Source: Roseibium alexandrii DFL-11 (GTDB taxonomy: Bacteria > Pseudomonadota > Alphaproteobacteria > Rhizobiales > Stappiaceae). From it: DNA of 64,000 nucleotides. Below the pieces are notes generated by a model. That model was not told the origin of the DNA, made no database searches, and saw nothing but the letters and a program-made list of their open reading frames with translations. Numbering within the stretch: position 1 is the stretch's first letter; the number at the start of each line of letters is the position of its first letter. A program made the position numbers and the translations under genes. Of the stretch, positions 19,630 through 30,053 are shown one piece after another. The stretch is from the NCBI RefSeq assembly GCF_000158095.2, contig NZ_CM011002.1, positions 921,541-985,540 of the forward strand, read 5' to 3'.

Positions 19630-21144
19630 GTGCGTTCGGGGCAAGACCTGACACCAAAGGCACTCGACAAGGATCTCGACCGGGTCGGGTTTCTTGGCGA
19701 TGCTACAGAAGCGATGGGCCGGCGCTTGATTGCGCCCGGGCTTGCGATCTGCTTTTTGGCGGTCTGCGCAATCCTCGCGTCCTTGCAATTTGCTGCGTCC
19801 GATGTATCCAATGTTCTGATCCTGGTCACCGGTGCAACGGTCGGCGGCTATCTCGCCATCACTATCGGTGCCAATGACGTCGCCAACAATGTTGGTCCGG
19901 CTGTCGGCGCGCGGGTGGTCAGCATTACAACGGCGCTGATTATCGCTGCGATTTGCGAGAGCGCAGGAGCGTTGTTGGCCGGTGGTGACGTGGTGAACAC
20001 AATTTCGACCGAGATCATCGCGCCAGATGACATCCCTGAAAACTTCCGTTTCATGAAAGCAATGCTGACCGCCATGGCGGCGGCGGCGATCTGGATCAAC
20101 ATCGCGACACTCGTTGGCGCTCCAGTCTCCACGACCCATACGATTATTGGGGGCGTGGTGGGCGCAGGCGTTGCGGCCAGCAGCTTTGCTGCGATCAACT
20201 GGTCAACGCTTGGGGTCATAGCCGCCACCTGGGTTGCATCGCCTTTCCTTGGAGGAATTGTTGCTGCGCTGCTCCTGGCCTTTATCAATGCCAAGGTCAT
20301 CTACACGGACGACAAGCTTTCCGCGGCGCGCTTCTGGTTGCCGATCCTATTGGGCGGATTGGCGGCAACCTTCACCGCCTACATGACCCACAAAGGTCTT
20401 CATCGGCTGATCGTTTTGCCGTTTATCCCGGCAACTCTTGCGCCAATTGTTGTCGGGGCTGTCGTCTGGGCCATTTATCGGCGCGTGGTTGCCAGCCAGG
20501 CCTTGTTCCTCGACAATCGAACACAGTCTTTGCGGTCTCTCTTCGCGATCCCATTGATTTGTTCAGCTGCTCTGCTGTCGTTTGCGCATGGCGCGAACGA
20601 CGTTGCAAACGCAATCGGGCCTCTAGCGGCGATCGTCAACAGCCAGTCCGACGAGATCAACGATCTACATTATTGGATTCTTGGCCAGCTCAACCCGGTT
20701 GCACCTCTCTGGGTGAGTGCTGTCGGAGCCTTTGGCATTTCAGCCGGACTGTTGCTTTTTGGCCGCCGTCTGGTGACGGTTGTCGGCAAAAGGATCACCA
20801 AGCTGAACCCGATCCGGGCGTTCTGCGTCACGTTGGCAACGTCCGGAACCGTGCTGACAGCATCCGGGCTTGGGCTGCCGGTTTCGTCCACCCATATCGC
20901 GGTTGGTACCATTTTTGGCGTTGGCCTGTTCCGTGAGTGGTACAGAAACCGGTTTGTCCCGCAGAAGGTGAATGGCAAACGTCATCAGCCGATCCGTAAT
21001 CGCGAAGAGCGCCGCCGCAGGCTTCTGGTGCGCCGGACAAATCTGGTCACTATCATTGGTGCCTGGATTGTCACGGTCCCCGCGTGCGCTCTTCTGTCAG
21101 CGGGTCTCTTTCATGTGTTCGATTATCTGCTGGGCGCACAATAA
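19630..21144 (+). CDS. Inorganic phosphate transporter, PiT family
   Basis: A 504-residue inner-membrane cation-coupled phosphate permease. Both inverted PiT repeats carry the signature: GANDVANNVGPAVGAR in the N-terminal half and AHGANDVANAIGPL in the C-terminal half. The APVSTTHTIIGG and LPVSSTHIAVG loops are also diagnostic. At least ten membrane segments are apparent, with a basic cytoplasmic stretch near the C-terminus (NREERRRRLLVRR). The start is GTG at 19630 with a weak ribosome site. No PhoU-like (DUF47) partner gene is adjacent. Confidence 0.93.
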   Translation: MRSGQDLTPKALDKDLDRVGFLGDATEAMGRRLIAPGLAICFLAVCAILASLQFAASDVSNVLILVTGATVGGYLAITIGANDVANNVGPAVGARVVSITTALIIAAICESAGALLAGGDVVNTISTEIIAPDDIPENFRFMKAMLTAMAAAAIWINIATLVGAPVSTTHTIIGGVVGAGVAASSFAAINWSTLGVIAATWVASPFLGGIVAALLLAFINAKVIYTDDKLSAARFWLPILLGGLAATFTAYMTHKGLHRLIVLPFIPATLAPIVVGAVVWAIYRRVVASQALFLDNRTQSLRSLFAIPLICSAALLSFAHGANDVANAIGPLAAIVNSQSDEINDLHYWILGQLNPVAPLWVSAVGAFGISAGLLLFGRRLVTVVGKRITKLNPIRAFCVTLATSGTVLTASGLGLPVSSTHIAVGTIFGVGLFREWYRNRFVPQKVNGKRHQPIRNREERRRRLLVRRTNLVTIIGAWIVTVPACALLSAGLFHVFDYLLGAQ

Positions 21145-21170
21145 GACTGTGCCATTCGGCTCCTTCCGCT

Positions 21171-21884
21171 TCAAGCAAGGTGGCCTGCTGGCTCAAGGGC
21201 CAGCTCTGCCCAAACGGGAAGATGATCTGACGCGATCCGCGCTGTCTTTGATTTGTGAACCCCTGCCTTTTGAACGGTAAATTCCGGACTGGTGATAATC
21301 CGATCCAGACTGCCGACGGGCAGGGGGCTTGGAAAGCTCCGGCCGGGTGTTGTGACTTCGTAGCGTTTTTCCAAAAGGCGGATGCTTTTGGCATCATCGC
21401 GCCATTCGTTCAGGTCGCCAATCAAAATGGTCGGCAGGTAATCCAGGCCCTCGTGAAGCTGATGCATAAGCGAGGAAATCTGTTTCTTTCGGAAATGACC
21501 GATCAGGCTGAGGTGCATGGCGGCGACCCGGATCTTCTGATCCTCCACTTCCAAATCCACGGTCACGGCACCCCGTGGCTCCAGCGTCGGCAATTCAATG
21601 CGCCTGTGATCCAGAATTTCAATGCCTTGCCGGACCAATATAGCATTCCCATGCCAGCCGAGGCTGTGTTCGCCAACCGCAAAGGGCACGGGTCGGAAAT
21701 TTGTCTGCGCAAGAATATGATCGCGATTGAGAGTGCTCTCGCGAGGTCCGAAGCGTTTGTCGGCTTCCTGCAAGGCGATCACGTCGCATTGCAGCTCACC
21801 AATGACCTTCAAGGTCCGGTCTGGCCGCCGCCGCGCATCGACACCGATCGATTTTTGGATGTTGTAGGAGCCGATCTTCAGCAT
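21171..21884 (-). CDS. Endonuclease/exonuclease/phosphatase (EEP) family hydrolase
   Basis: A 237-residue protein with the EEP metallohydrolase fold. The order of motifs is SYNIQKSIG at the N-terminus, IALQEAD (metal Glu), a mid-protein AAMHLSL, ILIGDLNEW (catalytic Asp/Asn) and SDHLPVWAEL (catalytic Asp-His) at the C-terminus. No signal peptide is present, so it is cytosolic. Members act on DNA, inositol phosphates or phospholipids; which applies here is unknown. It is downstream of, and co-directional with, the HD-GYP gene with a 68-base gap, so co-transcription is possible. Confidence 0.82.
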   Translation of the reverse strand: MLKIGSYNIQKSIGVDARRRPDRTLKVIGELQCDVIALQEADKRFGPRESTLNRDHILAQTNFRPVPFAVGEHSLGWHGNAILVRQGIEILDHRRIELPTLEPRGAVTVDLEVEDQKIRVAAMHLSLIGHFRKKQISSLMHQLHEGLDYLPTILIGDLNEWRDDAKSIRLLEKRYEVTTPGRSFPSPLPVGSLDRIITSPEFTVQKAGVHKSKTARIASDHLPVWAELALEPAGHLA

Positions 21885-21952
21885 TGGGCGGAGTTTGGTG
21901 ACCCTTGCAATTTCGTTATATCTGAGGACATCAAGCGCCCCTTGTAGCGGAA

Positions 21953-23314
21953 TTATGCCGCCTTGTATCCGTCCATGCGCTGTGTGGCGCGTTTCAGTGC
22001 TTCAAAACATGTCGCGTCCAGAGAAGACCCGACATCACTTTCCAGGATACCGAGCGCTTTTGCGAGCGGCATGGCAGCCCGGTAAGGTCGCTCCGCCGTC
22101 AGAGCATCGAAGATATCTGCCATTGTGACGATGCGCGTCTCCATAGAGATCCGGCTTGCGGTCAATCCGTCCGGATATCCACGGCCATCGAGTTTTTCAT
22201 GGTGACCGCGCCCGATGGGCGCAAGATCCTTGAAAGCATCCATACGCCGGAGAATCTCGTCGGTGAAGACAGGATGAAGGCGGATCGCTTGCCATTCCAG
22301 ATCATCAAGCTTGCCAGGCTTGTCGAGGATGGAGTTGCTGACACCGAGCTTGCCGATGTCGTGCAGCAAGGCAGCGCGTCTCAAGAGTTGCCGGTCCCGG
22401 GCGCTGTACCCCAGTTCTTCCGCAATCATGTCGCTGTAAAGCGTGACCCGCTCGCTGTGCCCCGCCGTGTAGGGGCTCTTGGAGTCAATGACCTGCGCGA
22501 ACCCGAGGGCGATGTCGTCCAGTTGATCGTCGTCGGTGAAGCGGACGTTTTGGGCCGGTTCCAGTCCGTACACCGTCGTCTCCAGATCATCCGATTGCAG
22601 CGTTTCCCAAAAACCTGTCTCTGAAGCGGCTGTTTCAGCGGCTGCGACCAAAGCCGGATCAAACCAGGATCCGCTGCGCTCTCTAATTTCTATAAGCGCG
22701 CTGTCTTTGCCCGCGTTGATCTGGAACACGTCGATGACCTGCGCCAACAAAGCGATCTGTGAGAACAGCGGTATGTCAGCTTGTTTCAGCCCATTCGGAC
22801 GCCCCTGGCCGTTCCAGTGCTCATCGAGGCTGTAAATCGCGTCAACGACCGGCTGTGAAAAATGCATCTGGCGGGCAATGTCCGCGCCGCGCTGGCAACG
22901 GGTCTCTATCATCTCCGTCGCAATATCGCCGCCGTTCTGTAAAATGTTGACGATCGCACGGACCCGTTCGGCAAAACCGTGTTTCAGGCCGGTATGCGAC
23001 AGCACAAAGCGAAGGGCAGCTGGAAGGCTGGTCCCAATGGTCTTGAAATCGTGCTTGAACGTCAAGTCATCCGTCAGATAAAGCTCGCATATCCGGGCGG
23101 CGTTGCTGGAGCATCCGAGATCTTTCAAGAGCAGCGTATAATAGAGATCGCTGAGTTCTGCTTCCGGCAGACCGATTTGCCGCCCGATGTGGATGCCGAT
23201 CCAGCAACAGCGGACACAATGACCACGAGGTTGGCCCTCGGTGATGTCGAGGGCATGACTAAGTGCTCCGAACAGCTCGGCCAGACGGATCTTGCTGGTA
23301 TTCTCAGATGGCAA
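21953..23314 (-). CDS. HD-GYP domain protein (probable c-di-GMP phosphodiesterase)
   Basis: A 453-residue protein with two HD-type regions. The N-terminal half (IRLAELFGALSHALDITEG, then a degenerate HD region) resembles the twin-HD arrangement, and the C-terminal half has a full HD-GYP signature (LLHDIGKLGV, then HHEKLDGRGYPDGL). It should hydrolyse c-di-GMP to pGpG or GMP. The start is a TTG: an in-frame stop lies 13-15 bases upstream, and any later start would cut into the conserved N-terminus. That TTG sits within the terminator hairpin region that follows soxG. Confidence 0.85.
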   Translation of the reverse strand: MPSENTSKIRLAELFGALSHALDITEGQPRGHCVRCCWIGIHIGRQIGLPEAELSDLYYTLLLKDLGCSSNAARICELYLTDDLTFKHDFKTIGTSLPAALRFVLSHTGLKHGFAERVRAIVNILQNGGDIATEMIETRCQRGADIARQMHFSQPVVDAIYSLDEHWNGQGRPNGLKQADIPLFSQIALLAQVIDVFQINAGKDSALIEIRERSGSWFDPALVAAAETAASETGFWETLQSDDLETTVYGLEPAQNVRFTDDDQLDDIALGFAQVIDSKSPYTAGHSERVTLYSDMIAEELGYSARDRQLLRRAALLHDIGKLGVSNSILDKPGKLDDLEWQAIRLHPVFTDEILRRMDAFKDLAPIGRGHHEKLDGRGYPDGLTASRISMETRIVTMADIFDALTAERPYRAAMPLAKALGILESDVGSSLDATCFEALKRATQRMDGYKAA

Positions 23315-23352
23315 AAGAAACGACCCCTACGCTCGAGTTTGCGCAAGGGTCG
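23313..23352 (-). terminator. Terminator downstream of the sarcosine oxidase operon
   Basis: On the minus strand CGACCC (complement of 23347-23352) pairs with GGGTCG (complement of 23321-23326), followed by TTTCTTTT. The loop is long (20 bases), so stability is moderate. It overlaps the TTG start region of the HD-GYP gene. Confidence 0.45.
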
Positions 23353-23395
23353 CTGAAGAACCTTAAGATGCGGTTGTTGAAGACGCTGGCTGTGG

Positions 23396-23971
23396 TCAGG
23401 CCGCGGCCAACTCCTCGGCGCTTTCAACAAGGATGCCGGCAACATAGTCCATGAAAGAGATCCACGCCTCGACCACGAATGTGTCTTCGCCGGTGCGCCA
23501 GATCATGACCGGAGACTTGTGGAAGATCGTCCGGGTGACCGTGCCAACCGGGAATTTTTCCAGCGAGAAATCGATGAAAATCCCGGTGTTGAGCAACCAG
23601 CTGGCCTTTGGACCTGAAACGATCAGGGCTTCTGAGCGGTGCGAAATGTCGGTGAGGGAGTGCGGCTGACCGTCCAGCTTGTCCTCAATCCCGTCAAATA
23701 CCGCCTGAAGCTCGTCTTCCGGCGCCAACAGCGTCCATTCGTCCGGCCCCATCCAGAGCGCTACCCGTTTTGCCGAGGTTTCCGCACCGAGCGGAGTGAC
23801 CGGCAGTTTTGCGCCGAAAGCTTCGCCAGCTGCCGGAATGGCAGCTTCGCGCAGCCGAAGCGAAAGACGCGTCATCGGCGCTGCCTTCAGTATTGAGACA
23901 TCCGGAAGGCTGAGGAGCGGGGTCTTACCGGCATCCGGCGTGATGACGTCACTGGCAAGAAGATCAGACAT
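23396..23971 (-). CDS. soxG: Sarcosine oxidase gamma subunit
   Basis: The small fourth subunit of heterotetrameric sarcosine oxidase, structurally related to the GcvT/aminomethyltransferase fold. The 191-residue protein has the family pattern LRLREAAIPAAGEAFG, LWMGPDEWTLLAP and SLTDISHRSEALIVSGPKA. The start ATG lies inside the last codons of soxA (ATGTCTGA), giving an 8-base overlap; the frame is open eight codons further upstream but that start is less likely. It closes the soxBDAG operon and is followed by a hairpin with a T-rich tail. Confidence 0.93.
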   Translation of the reverse strand: MSDLLASDVITPDAGKTPLLSLPDVSILKAAPMTRLSLRLREAAIPAAGEAFGAKLPVTPLGAETSAKRVALWMGPDEWTLLAPEDELQAVFDGIEDKLDGQPHSLTDISHRSEALIVSGPKASWLLNTGIFIDFSLEKFPVGTVTRTIFHKSPVMIWRTGEDTFVVEAWISFMDYVAGILVESAEELAAA

Positions 23972-26966
23972 TGAGCCGCGCTCCTTCCTTGTCAAAGAAT
24001 ATTGGGCTGGTCACTTCCACCTCGATGCCGCCGTCCGGCATGGGAACATAAAGCGACTTGCCATGAAGGGCATGGCCGTTTTTCACAATCGCCAGGGCGA
24101 TCGTCCGGCCCATGGCGGGACTGTAGTAAGATGAAGTCACATGACCTTCTGCAGGCGTTCCGGTGGCCGGGTTCTGCTCGACAGTGATCTGTGCGCCTTC
24201 CTCCAGCTTGACCTTCGGATCCTTGGTCAGGAGGCCGACAAACTGCTTGCGGTTTTCGGCGACAAGATCCGGGCGTTCCAGGCCGCGTTTGCCGACGAAG
24301 TCGTGCTTTTTCTTGCCGATGGCCCAGCTCATACCGGCGTCCTGAGGGGTGACAGTGCCGTCGGTGTCCTGACCGACGATAATGTACCCCTTTTCAGCGC
24401 GCAGGACGTGCATAGTCTCAGTGCCATATGCCGTGCCGTTGTGCTTTTCGATTTCACCGGCGAGCGTTTCCCACATCATCTTGCCATGGCGGCGCGGGAC
24501 ATTGATTTCGAACCCGAGTTCGCCGGTAAAGGAGATGCGGAACAAGCGGCACGGCACGCCGCAGAAGGTGCCTTCCTTGACACTCATGTGCGGGAACGCG
24601 TCCGCGGACAGGTCGATGCCTTCGATGAACGGGGCAATGACCTCACGTGCCTTCGGTCCCTGGACCGCTGCCACGGCGTATTGCTCGGTGGTAGAGGTGA
24701 TCCAGACGTCGAGGTCCGGCCATTCGGTCTGCAGGTAGTCTTCCATCGTAGCAAAGACGCTCGGCGCACCGCCGGTGGTCGTGGTCACATGGAAGCGGTC
24801 GTCAGCCAGGCGGCCGATGACACCGTCGTCGACGATGAAGCCGGCATCGTTCAGCAAGAGACCGTAGCGGCAGCGGCCCGGGGCCAGCTTCTTCCACGGA
24901 TTGGTGTAAATCCGCTCCAGAAACTCGGCTGCATCCGGCCCAACAACTTCGATCTTGCCGAGGGTTGAGGCATCGAACAGGCCAACGCTTTCACGTACAG
25001 TCGCGCATTCTCTGGCGACGGCTGCGTGCATGTCCTCGCCCGATTTCGGGAAATACCACGTCCGTTTCCATTGGCCGACGTCTTCGTAGACACCGCCATT
25101 GGCCACGACCCAGTCGTGAGACGGGGTCTTGCGGACCGGATCGAAATGATCACCGCGGGCAACGCCTGCGAACAAGCCGAACGTGGTTGGCGTATAAGGC
25201 AGACGGAAGGTCGTGAGACCCACATCCATGATCGGCTTTTCCAGAGCACCAGATGCAATGGAGAGCGCATTCATGTTGGAAAGACGCCCCTGGTCGGTCG
25301 CCATGCCGGTCGTCGTGTAGCGCTTTATGTGCTCGATCGACTGCATGCCTTCGCGCGCGGCGAGTTTGATGTCTTTGGCCGTGACGTCGTTCTGGTAGTC
25401 GACAAACGCTTTCACGCGTGAGGCATTGCGGTCATGGGGCAGGGCACCGAGAACAGCGCCTTGGCCGGCTTCCCCACCGGAGGCTGCAGCATAAGTGACC
25501 TTTGCTTCCTTGCCGATCGCGGCTTTTGCCGCTGCTTCACCAGCAGCATAGCCGTCCTCAAGTGTTGCCTGAAGGCCGTAGAGACCTTTAGCGGCCCCAG
25601 CCGAGCGCTCGTTCTGAACCGATTTTCCAGGCACGTAAGCGCCAAAGGTCTCTTCCCAGACAACCTTGCCGCGAGACTGTGAGTAAAGGCTCACGGTCGG
25701 CGTCCAGCCGCCCGACATCAGGATTGCATCGCACGCGACCTGACCGGCACTTGCGACCTGGCCGGAGGTCATCAAACGGCCGAGCAGGGCGGCCTTGACC
25801 CGTTTGCGCCCAAGAGTTCCAGTGACGACACAACCAGCCTCGACCCGAATGCCACGGGCCTGTGCGATGGCCACCAGGTTTTCCGGCGGAGTTTCGCGCA
25901 AATCGGCAATGGCAACGACGTCCACGCCGTGATCTGCGAGGTCGAAAGCCGCCTGCCAAGCGGTATCACAGGCGGTCGCGACAAGCACCTTGTTGCCGAC
26001 CTTGACACCATACCGGTTGAGATAGGTCCGGCCCGCATCGGCGAGCAAGATGCCCGGACGGTCGTTTTCCGGAAAGACCATCGGGCGTTCGATTGCGCCG
26101 GAGGCAATCACCACTTCCTTGGCCCGGACTTGCCAAAGGCGTTCGCGCGGCAGCTTCGGATCCGGGTCGCTGAGATGCTCGGTCACACGCTCGGCAAGAG
26201 CCATGTAGTTGTGCGCGAAGTAGCCGAATGCCGTCGTTCGTGAAAGGAGCGTGACATTGTCCATGCCCTGCAATTTCAAGATTGTATCCCGCACCCAGTC
26301 GGCTGGGGATTTGCCGTCGATTGTTGCGTTTTCGTCCGACAGAAGCGAGCCGCCAAATTCAGCCTGCTCATCACACAGAATGACTTTTGCGCCGGTTTCA
26401 GCCGCCGCAACTGCAGCAGCGAGCCCGGCGGGGCCGGACCCTGCCACAAGAACATCGCAATGCGCGTAGATATTGCCGTAGGTGTCGTGATCCGGGTTCT
26501 TCGGCGGTTTGCCAAGACCGGCCGCAGCACGGATGACCGGTTCATAGACGCGGTCCCAGAACGCTTTCGGCCACATGAAAGTCTTGTAGTAGAAGCCTGC
26601 CGGAAACAGTGGTGACAACAGATCGTTGACCGCGCCGACATCAAAGCCGAGCGACGGGAAACGGTTCTGTGAGATCGCCTCAAGGCCTTGATAGACTTCG
26701 ACCTGGGTTGCCCGCAGGTTCGGGGTTTGATCGCCCTTGCGATAGACGCCGACCAGTGCGTTCGGCTCTTCGGAGCCGGCTGTCACGATACCGCGCGGAC
26801 GGTGGTACTTGAAGGACCGCCCGACCAGGTGAACACCGTTTGCCAGCAGTGCCGAGGCAAGGGTATCGCCCTTGTGGCCCTGCATCTCCTCCCCGTCGAA
26901 GGTGAAGGTCAGCTGTTCGCCGCGGTCGATCCGGCCGCCTTTTTCAGTACGGAATGGCTGGCTCAT
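23964..26966 (-). CDS. soxA: Sarcosine oxidase alpha subunit
   Basis: A 1000-residue large subunit of the enzyme that oxidises sarcosine to glycine, passing the C1 unit to tetrahydrofolate and making H2O2. The N-terminal ferredoxin-like fold without cluster cysteines spans about 15-95. A dinucleotide motif GSGPAG is at 176-181 (NAD site), and a second redox region contains ASGAIERPMVFPENDRPG. The C-terminal third is a GcvT-like folate-binding domain (GLFDASTLGKIEVVGPDA; FTGELGFEINVP). The start overlaps the soxD stop (ATGA), showing translational coupling. Confidence 0.96.
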   Translation of the reverse strand: MSQPFRTEKGGRIDRGEQLTFTFDGEEMQGHKGDTLASALLANGVHLVGRSFKYHRPRGIVTAGSEEPNALVGVYRKGDQTPNLRATQVEVYQGLEAISQNRFPSLGFDVGAVNDLLSPLFPAGFYYKTFMWPKAFWDRVYEPVIRAAAGLGKPPKNPDHDTYGNIYAHCDVLVAGSGPAGLAAAVAAAETGAKVILCDEQAEFGGSLLSDENATIDGKSPADWVRDTILKLQGMDNVTLLSRTTAFGYFAHNYMALAERVTEHLSDPDPKLPRERLWQVRAKEVVIASGAIERPMVFPENDRPGILLADAGRTYLNRYGVKVGNKVLVATACDTAWQAAFDLADHGVDVVAIADLRETPPENLVAIAQARGIRVEAGCVVTGTLGRKRVKAALLGRLMTSGQVASAGQVACDAILMSGGWTPTVSLYSQSRGKVVWEETFGAYVPGKSVQNERSAGAAKGLYGLQATLEDGYAAGEAAAKAAIGKEAKVTYAAASGGEAGQGAVLGALPHDRNASRVKAFVDYQNDVTAKDIKLAAREGMQSIEHIKRYTTTGMATDQGRLSNMNALSIASGALEKPIMDVGLTTFRLPYTPTTFGLFAGVARGDHFDPVRKTPSHDWVVANGGVYEDVGQWKRTWYFPKSGEDMHAAVARECATVRESVGLFDASTLGKIEVVGPDAAEFLERIYTNPWKKLAPGRCRYGLLLNDAGFIVDDGVIGRLADDRFHVTTTTGGAPSVFATMEDYLQTEWPDLDVWITSTTEQYAVAAVQGPKAREVIAPFIEGIDLSADAFPHMSVKEGTFCGVPCRLFRISFTGELGFEINVPRRHGKMMWETLAGEIEKHNGTAYGTETMHVLRAEKGYIIVGQDTDGTVTPQDAGMSWAIGKKKHDFVGKRGLERPDLVAENRKQFVGLLTKDPKVKLEEGAQITVEQNPATGTPAEGHVTSSYYSPAMGRTIALAIVKNGHALHGKSLYVPMPDGGIEVEVTSPIFFDKEGARLNV

Positions 26967-27268
26967 TTGCCGGCCTCCTTGGCCAATTCGTCAAGATCCG
27001 GCATTGGTTCGCCGGCCTTGTAAAACTTCAGGAAGTCGTCGCTCACCGTGTGGCGGACGGCGTTGAAGAACCGGCCACAACCATGGATGTGGCGCCAGCG
27101 CTCGGCGTAAACACCCTTGGTGTTGTCGCGCATGTAGAGATACTCAACCCAACCCTCATCGGTCACTTCCGCAGGGTCGGAGGGGCGGGCAATGTGCGCC
27201 TGGCCGCGGCAGGAAAACTCGGTTTCCGGACGCTCGACCTGGCAGTAAGGGCAGTAAACCAACAACAT
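26963..27268 (-). CDS. soxD: Sarcosine oxidase delta subunit
   Basis: The small zinc-binding subunit of heterotetrameric sarcosine oxidase, 101 residues. The N-terminal Cys pair (YCPYC, Cys6 and Cys9), the later Cys and His in FSCRGQAHIARP, and the C-terminal signature CGRFFNAVRHTVSDDF are typical. It lies 15 bases after soxB and overlaps soxA by four bases. The subunit binds the complex through zinc and is needed for assembly rather than catalysis. Confidence 0.95.
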   Translation of the reverse strand: MLLVYCPYCQVERPETEFSCRGQAHIARPSDPAEVTDEGWVEYLYMRDNTKGVYAERWRHIHGCGRFFNAVRHTVSDDFLKFYKAGEPMPDLDELAKEAGK

Positions 27269-27283
27269 GTCTGTATTCTCCCC

Positions 27284-28537
27284 TTAGTGTGCCACGGCGG
27301 CGGCGGCCGCTTCGTCGATCAGACGGCCGGTCTTGAACCGGTCGATGGTGAAAGGTGCATTGATCGGGTGCGGCTCGTCCTTGGCAATCGTATGTGCAAA
27401 GACGTGTCCGGATCCCGGAGTTGCCTTGAAACCGCCCGTGCCCCAGCCGCAGTTGACGTAAAGACCCTGGACCGGTGTTTTGGACAGGATTGGTGAGCGA
27501 TCCGGGGTTACGTCCACGATGCCACCCCAGTTGCGCAACATGCGCATGCGCCGGAAATGCGGGAACAATTCGCAGATGGCGTCAATGGTATGGTTGGAAA
27601 TGTGGATACCGCCCGTCTGGCTGTAGGAGATGAACTGGTCCGTTCCTGCACCAATCACCAGCTCGCCCTTGTCGGACTGGGAGATGTAGGCATGGATCGT
27701 GTTTGACATCACAACGCACGGGAAGGCAGGCTTCACCGGTTCGGAGACCAAGGCCTGCAAGGGATAAGATTCCAGAGGCATCCGGACACCGGCCATATCC
27801 ATGACGGTCGTGGTGTTGCCTGCGGCTACAACGCCGACCTTCTTGGCCTTGATGAAACCCTTGGCCGTTTCAACGCCTTCAACAGCGCCGTCAGCGCCGC
27901 GCTTGATGCCGGTGACGAGGCAATTCTGGATGATGTCGACACCCATATCGTCAGCACCGCGCGCATACCCCCAGGCCACCGCATCGTGACGGGCTGTTCC
28001 GCCAACGCGCTGCAGCGCTGCACCCATCACCGGGTAGCGGATGTTCTTGGAGATGTTCAGCGGCGGGCAATATTCCTTGGCCTGTTCCGGCGTCAGCCAT
28101 TCGTTTTGAACGCCGGCCAGACGGTTGGCGTGAATGTGGCGCTGCGCGACCTGAACGTCGTGCACCGTGTGGGCCAGCATCATGACGCCGCGCGCGGAGT
28201 ACATGACGTTGTAGTTCAGCTCCTGCGACAGGCCGTCCCACAAATCAATGGCGTGATTATAGAGCGCTGCGCTTTCTTCCCAAAGGTAGTTGGAGCGCAC
28301 GATGGTGGTGTTCCGGCCCGTGTTGCCGCCACCCAGCCAGCCCTTTTCAAGAACAGCGACGTTGCGCACGCCGTGTTCCTTGGCAAGGTAATAGGCGGTA
28401 GCAAGACCATGGCCACCGGCACCGATGATGACCACGTCATACTCGGCTTTGGGCTCCGGCGCGCGCCATTGGCGGCCCCAGTTTTGGTGCGCGGAAAAGG
28501 CATTTTTCGCCAGTTCCAGGAAGGAATAACGCTTCAT
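27284..28537 (-). CDS. soxB: Sarcosine oxidase beta subunit
   Basis: The flavoprotein subunit that oxidises sarcosine. The 417-residue protein has the dinucleotide motif [16 protein letters not shown] (GAGGHG at 39-44), [17 protein letters not shown] typical of SoxB, and [19 protein letters not shown], whose His is in the region that carries covalent FMN in characterised enzymes. The C-terminal [14 protein letters not shown] is the flavin-binding end. It is the first gene of the operon; a 14-bp perfect palindrome lies about 100 bases upstream (28636-28649). Confidence 0.96.
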   Translation of the reverse strand: MKRYSFLELAKNAFSAHQNWGRQWRAPEPKAEYDVVIIGAGGHGLATAYYLAKEHGVRNVAVLEKGWLGGGNTGRNTTIVRSNYLWEESAALYNHAIDLWDGLSQELNYNVMYSARGVMMLAHTVHDVQVAQRHIHANRLAGVQNEWLTPEQAKEYCPPLNISKNIRYPVMGAALQRVGGTARHDAVAWGYARGADDMGVDIIQNCLVTGIKRGADGAVEGVETAKGFIKAKKVGVVAAGNTTTVMDMAGVRMPLESYPLQALVSEPVKPAFPCVVMSNTIHAYISQSDKGELVIGAGTDQFISYSQTGGIHISNHTIDAICELFPHFRRMRMLRNWGGIVDVTPDRSPILSKTPVQGLYVNCGWGTGGFKATPGSGHVFAHTIAKDEPHPINAPFTIDRFKTGRLIDEAAAAAVAH

Positions 28538-28635
28538 AAAGAGCGGCTCCGCACGTTTTGGACCATAGCTGCCTTTCGAATTGGAAAGACGGTTGCGGCC
28601 CGGTCCTTGTGTTCATGTCCAATGGGCACGGGCGA

Positions 28636-28649
28636 TTGCCGATCGGCAA
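28636..28649. promoter_or_regulatory. Perfect 14-bp palindrome upstream of soxB
   Basis: TTGCCGATCGGCAA is its own reverse complement and lies about 100 bases upstream of the soxB start. Position and symmetry suit a dimeric repressor or activator site. Which regulator binds is unknown; no regulator gene is adjacent. Confidence 0.4.
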
Positions 28650-28852
28650 CCTGTGTCCGTTGGTGCGCATATTCGCGATTGCATGCCCCTCTGCATATCA
28701 GGTTTCGGTCGCTTGTTGGTCTGAAAGCGACATATTCACCGGCACGTGTTTTCCGCAGGATTAGACGCGCACAAAACAAGCGAAAAACTCGAGCATTCTG
28801 GCCAAATTCTAGTTCTGCGGGATGGAAGCAGAGGTATTAGAATGCGCATTTC

Positions 28853-28867
28853 CGACATTGCATGTCG
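28853..28867. promoter_or_regulatory. Inverted repeat upstream of adhC
   Basis: CGACAT-TGC-ATGTCG, a 6-bp arm with a 3-base centre, lies 70-84 bases upstream of the adhC ATG. It may be an operator for the formaldehyde-detoxification genes or a small hairpin. This is inferred from symmetry and position only. Confidence 0.35.
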
Positions 28868-28936
28868 TCCCGGTTCTTGCAAATGATCGCGCTCGGAGTA
28901 ACTGTGCGGGTCAATAGCATTTAGGGAGATCGTCAA

Positions 28937-30049
<1,113 letters not shown>

Positions 30050-30053
30050 ACCA

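Larger units (their letters stand above)
28538..28936. other. Divergent regulatory region between soxB and adhC
   Basis: About 400 bases without a convincing gene. It must hold the minus-strand promoter of soxBDAG and the plus-strand promoter of adhC. A perfect 14-bp palindrome lies nearer soxB, and an inverted repeat with a 6-bp arm lies nearer adhC. A short open frame near 28558 has no ribosome site and is antisense to the soxB leader, so I treat it as chance. Confidence 0.7.
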
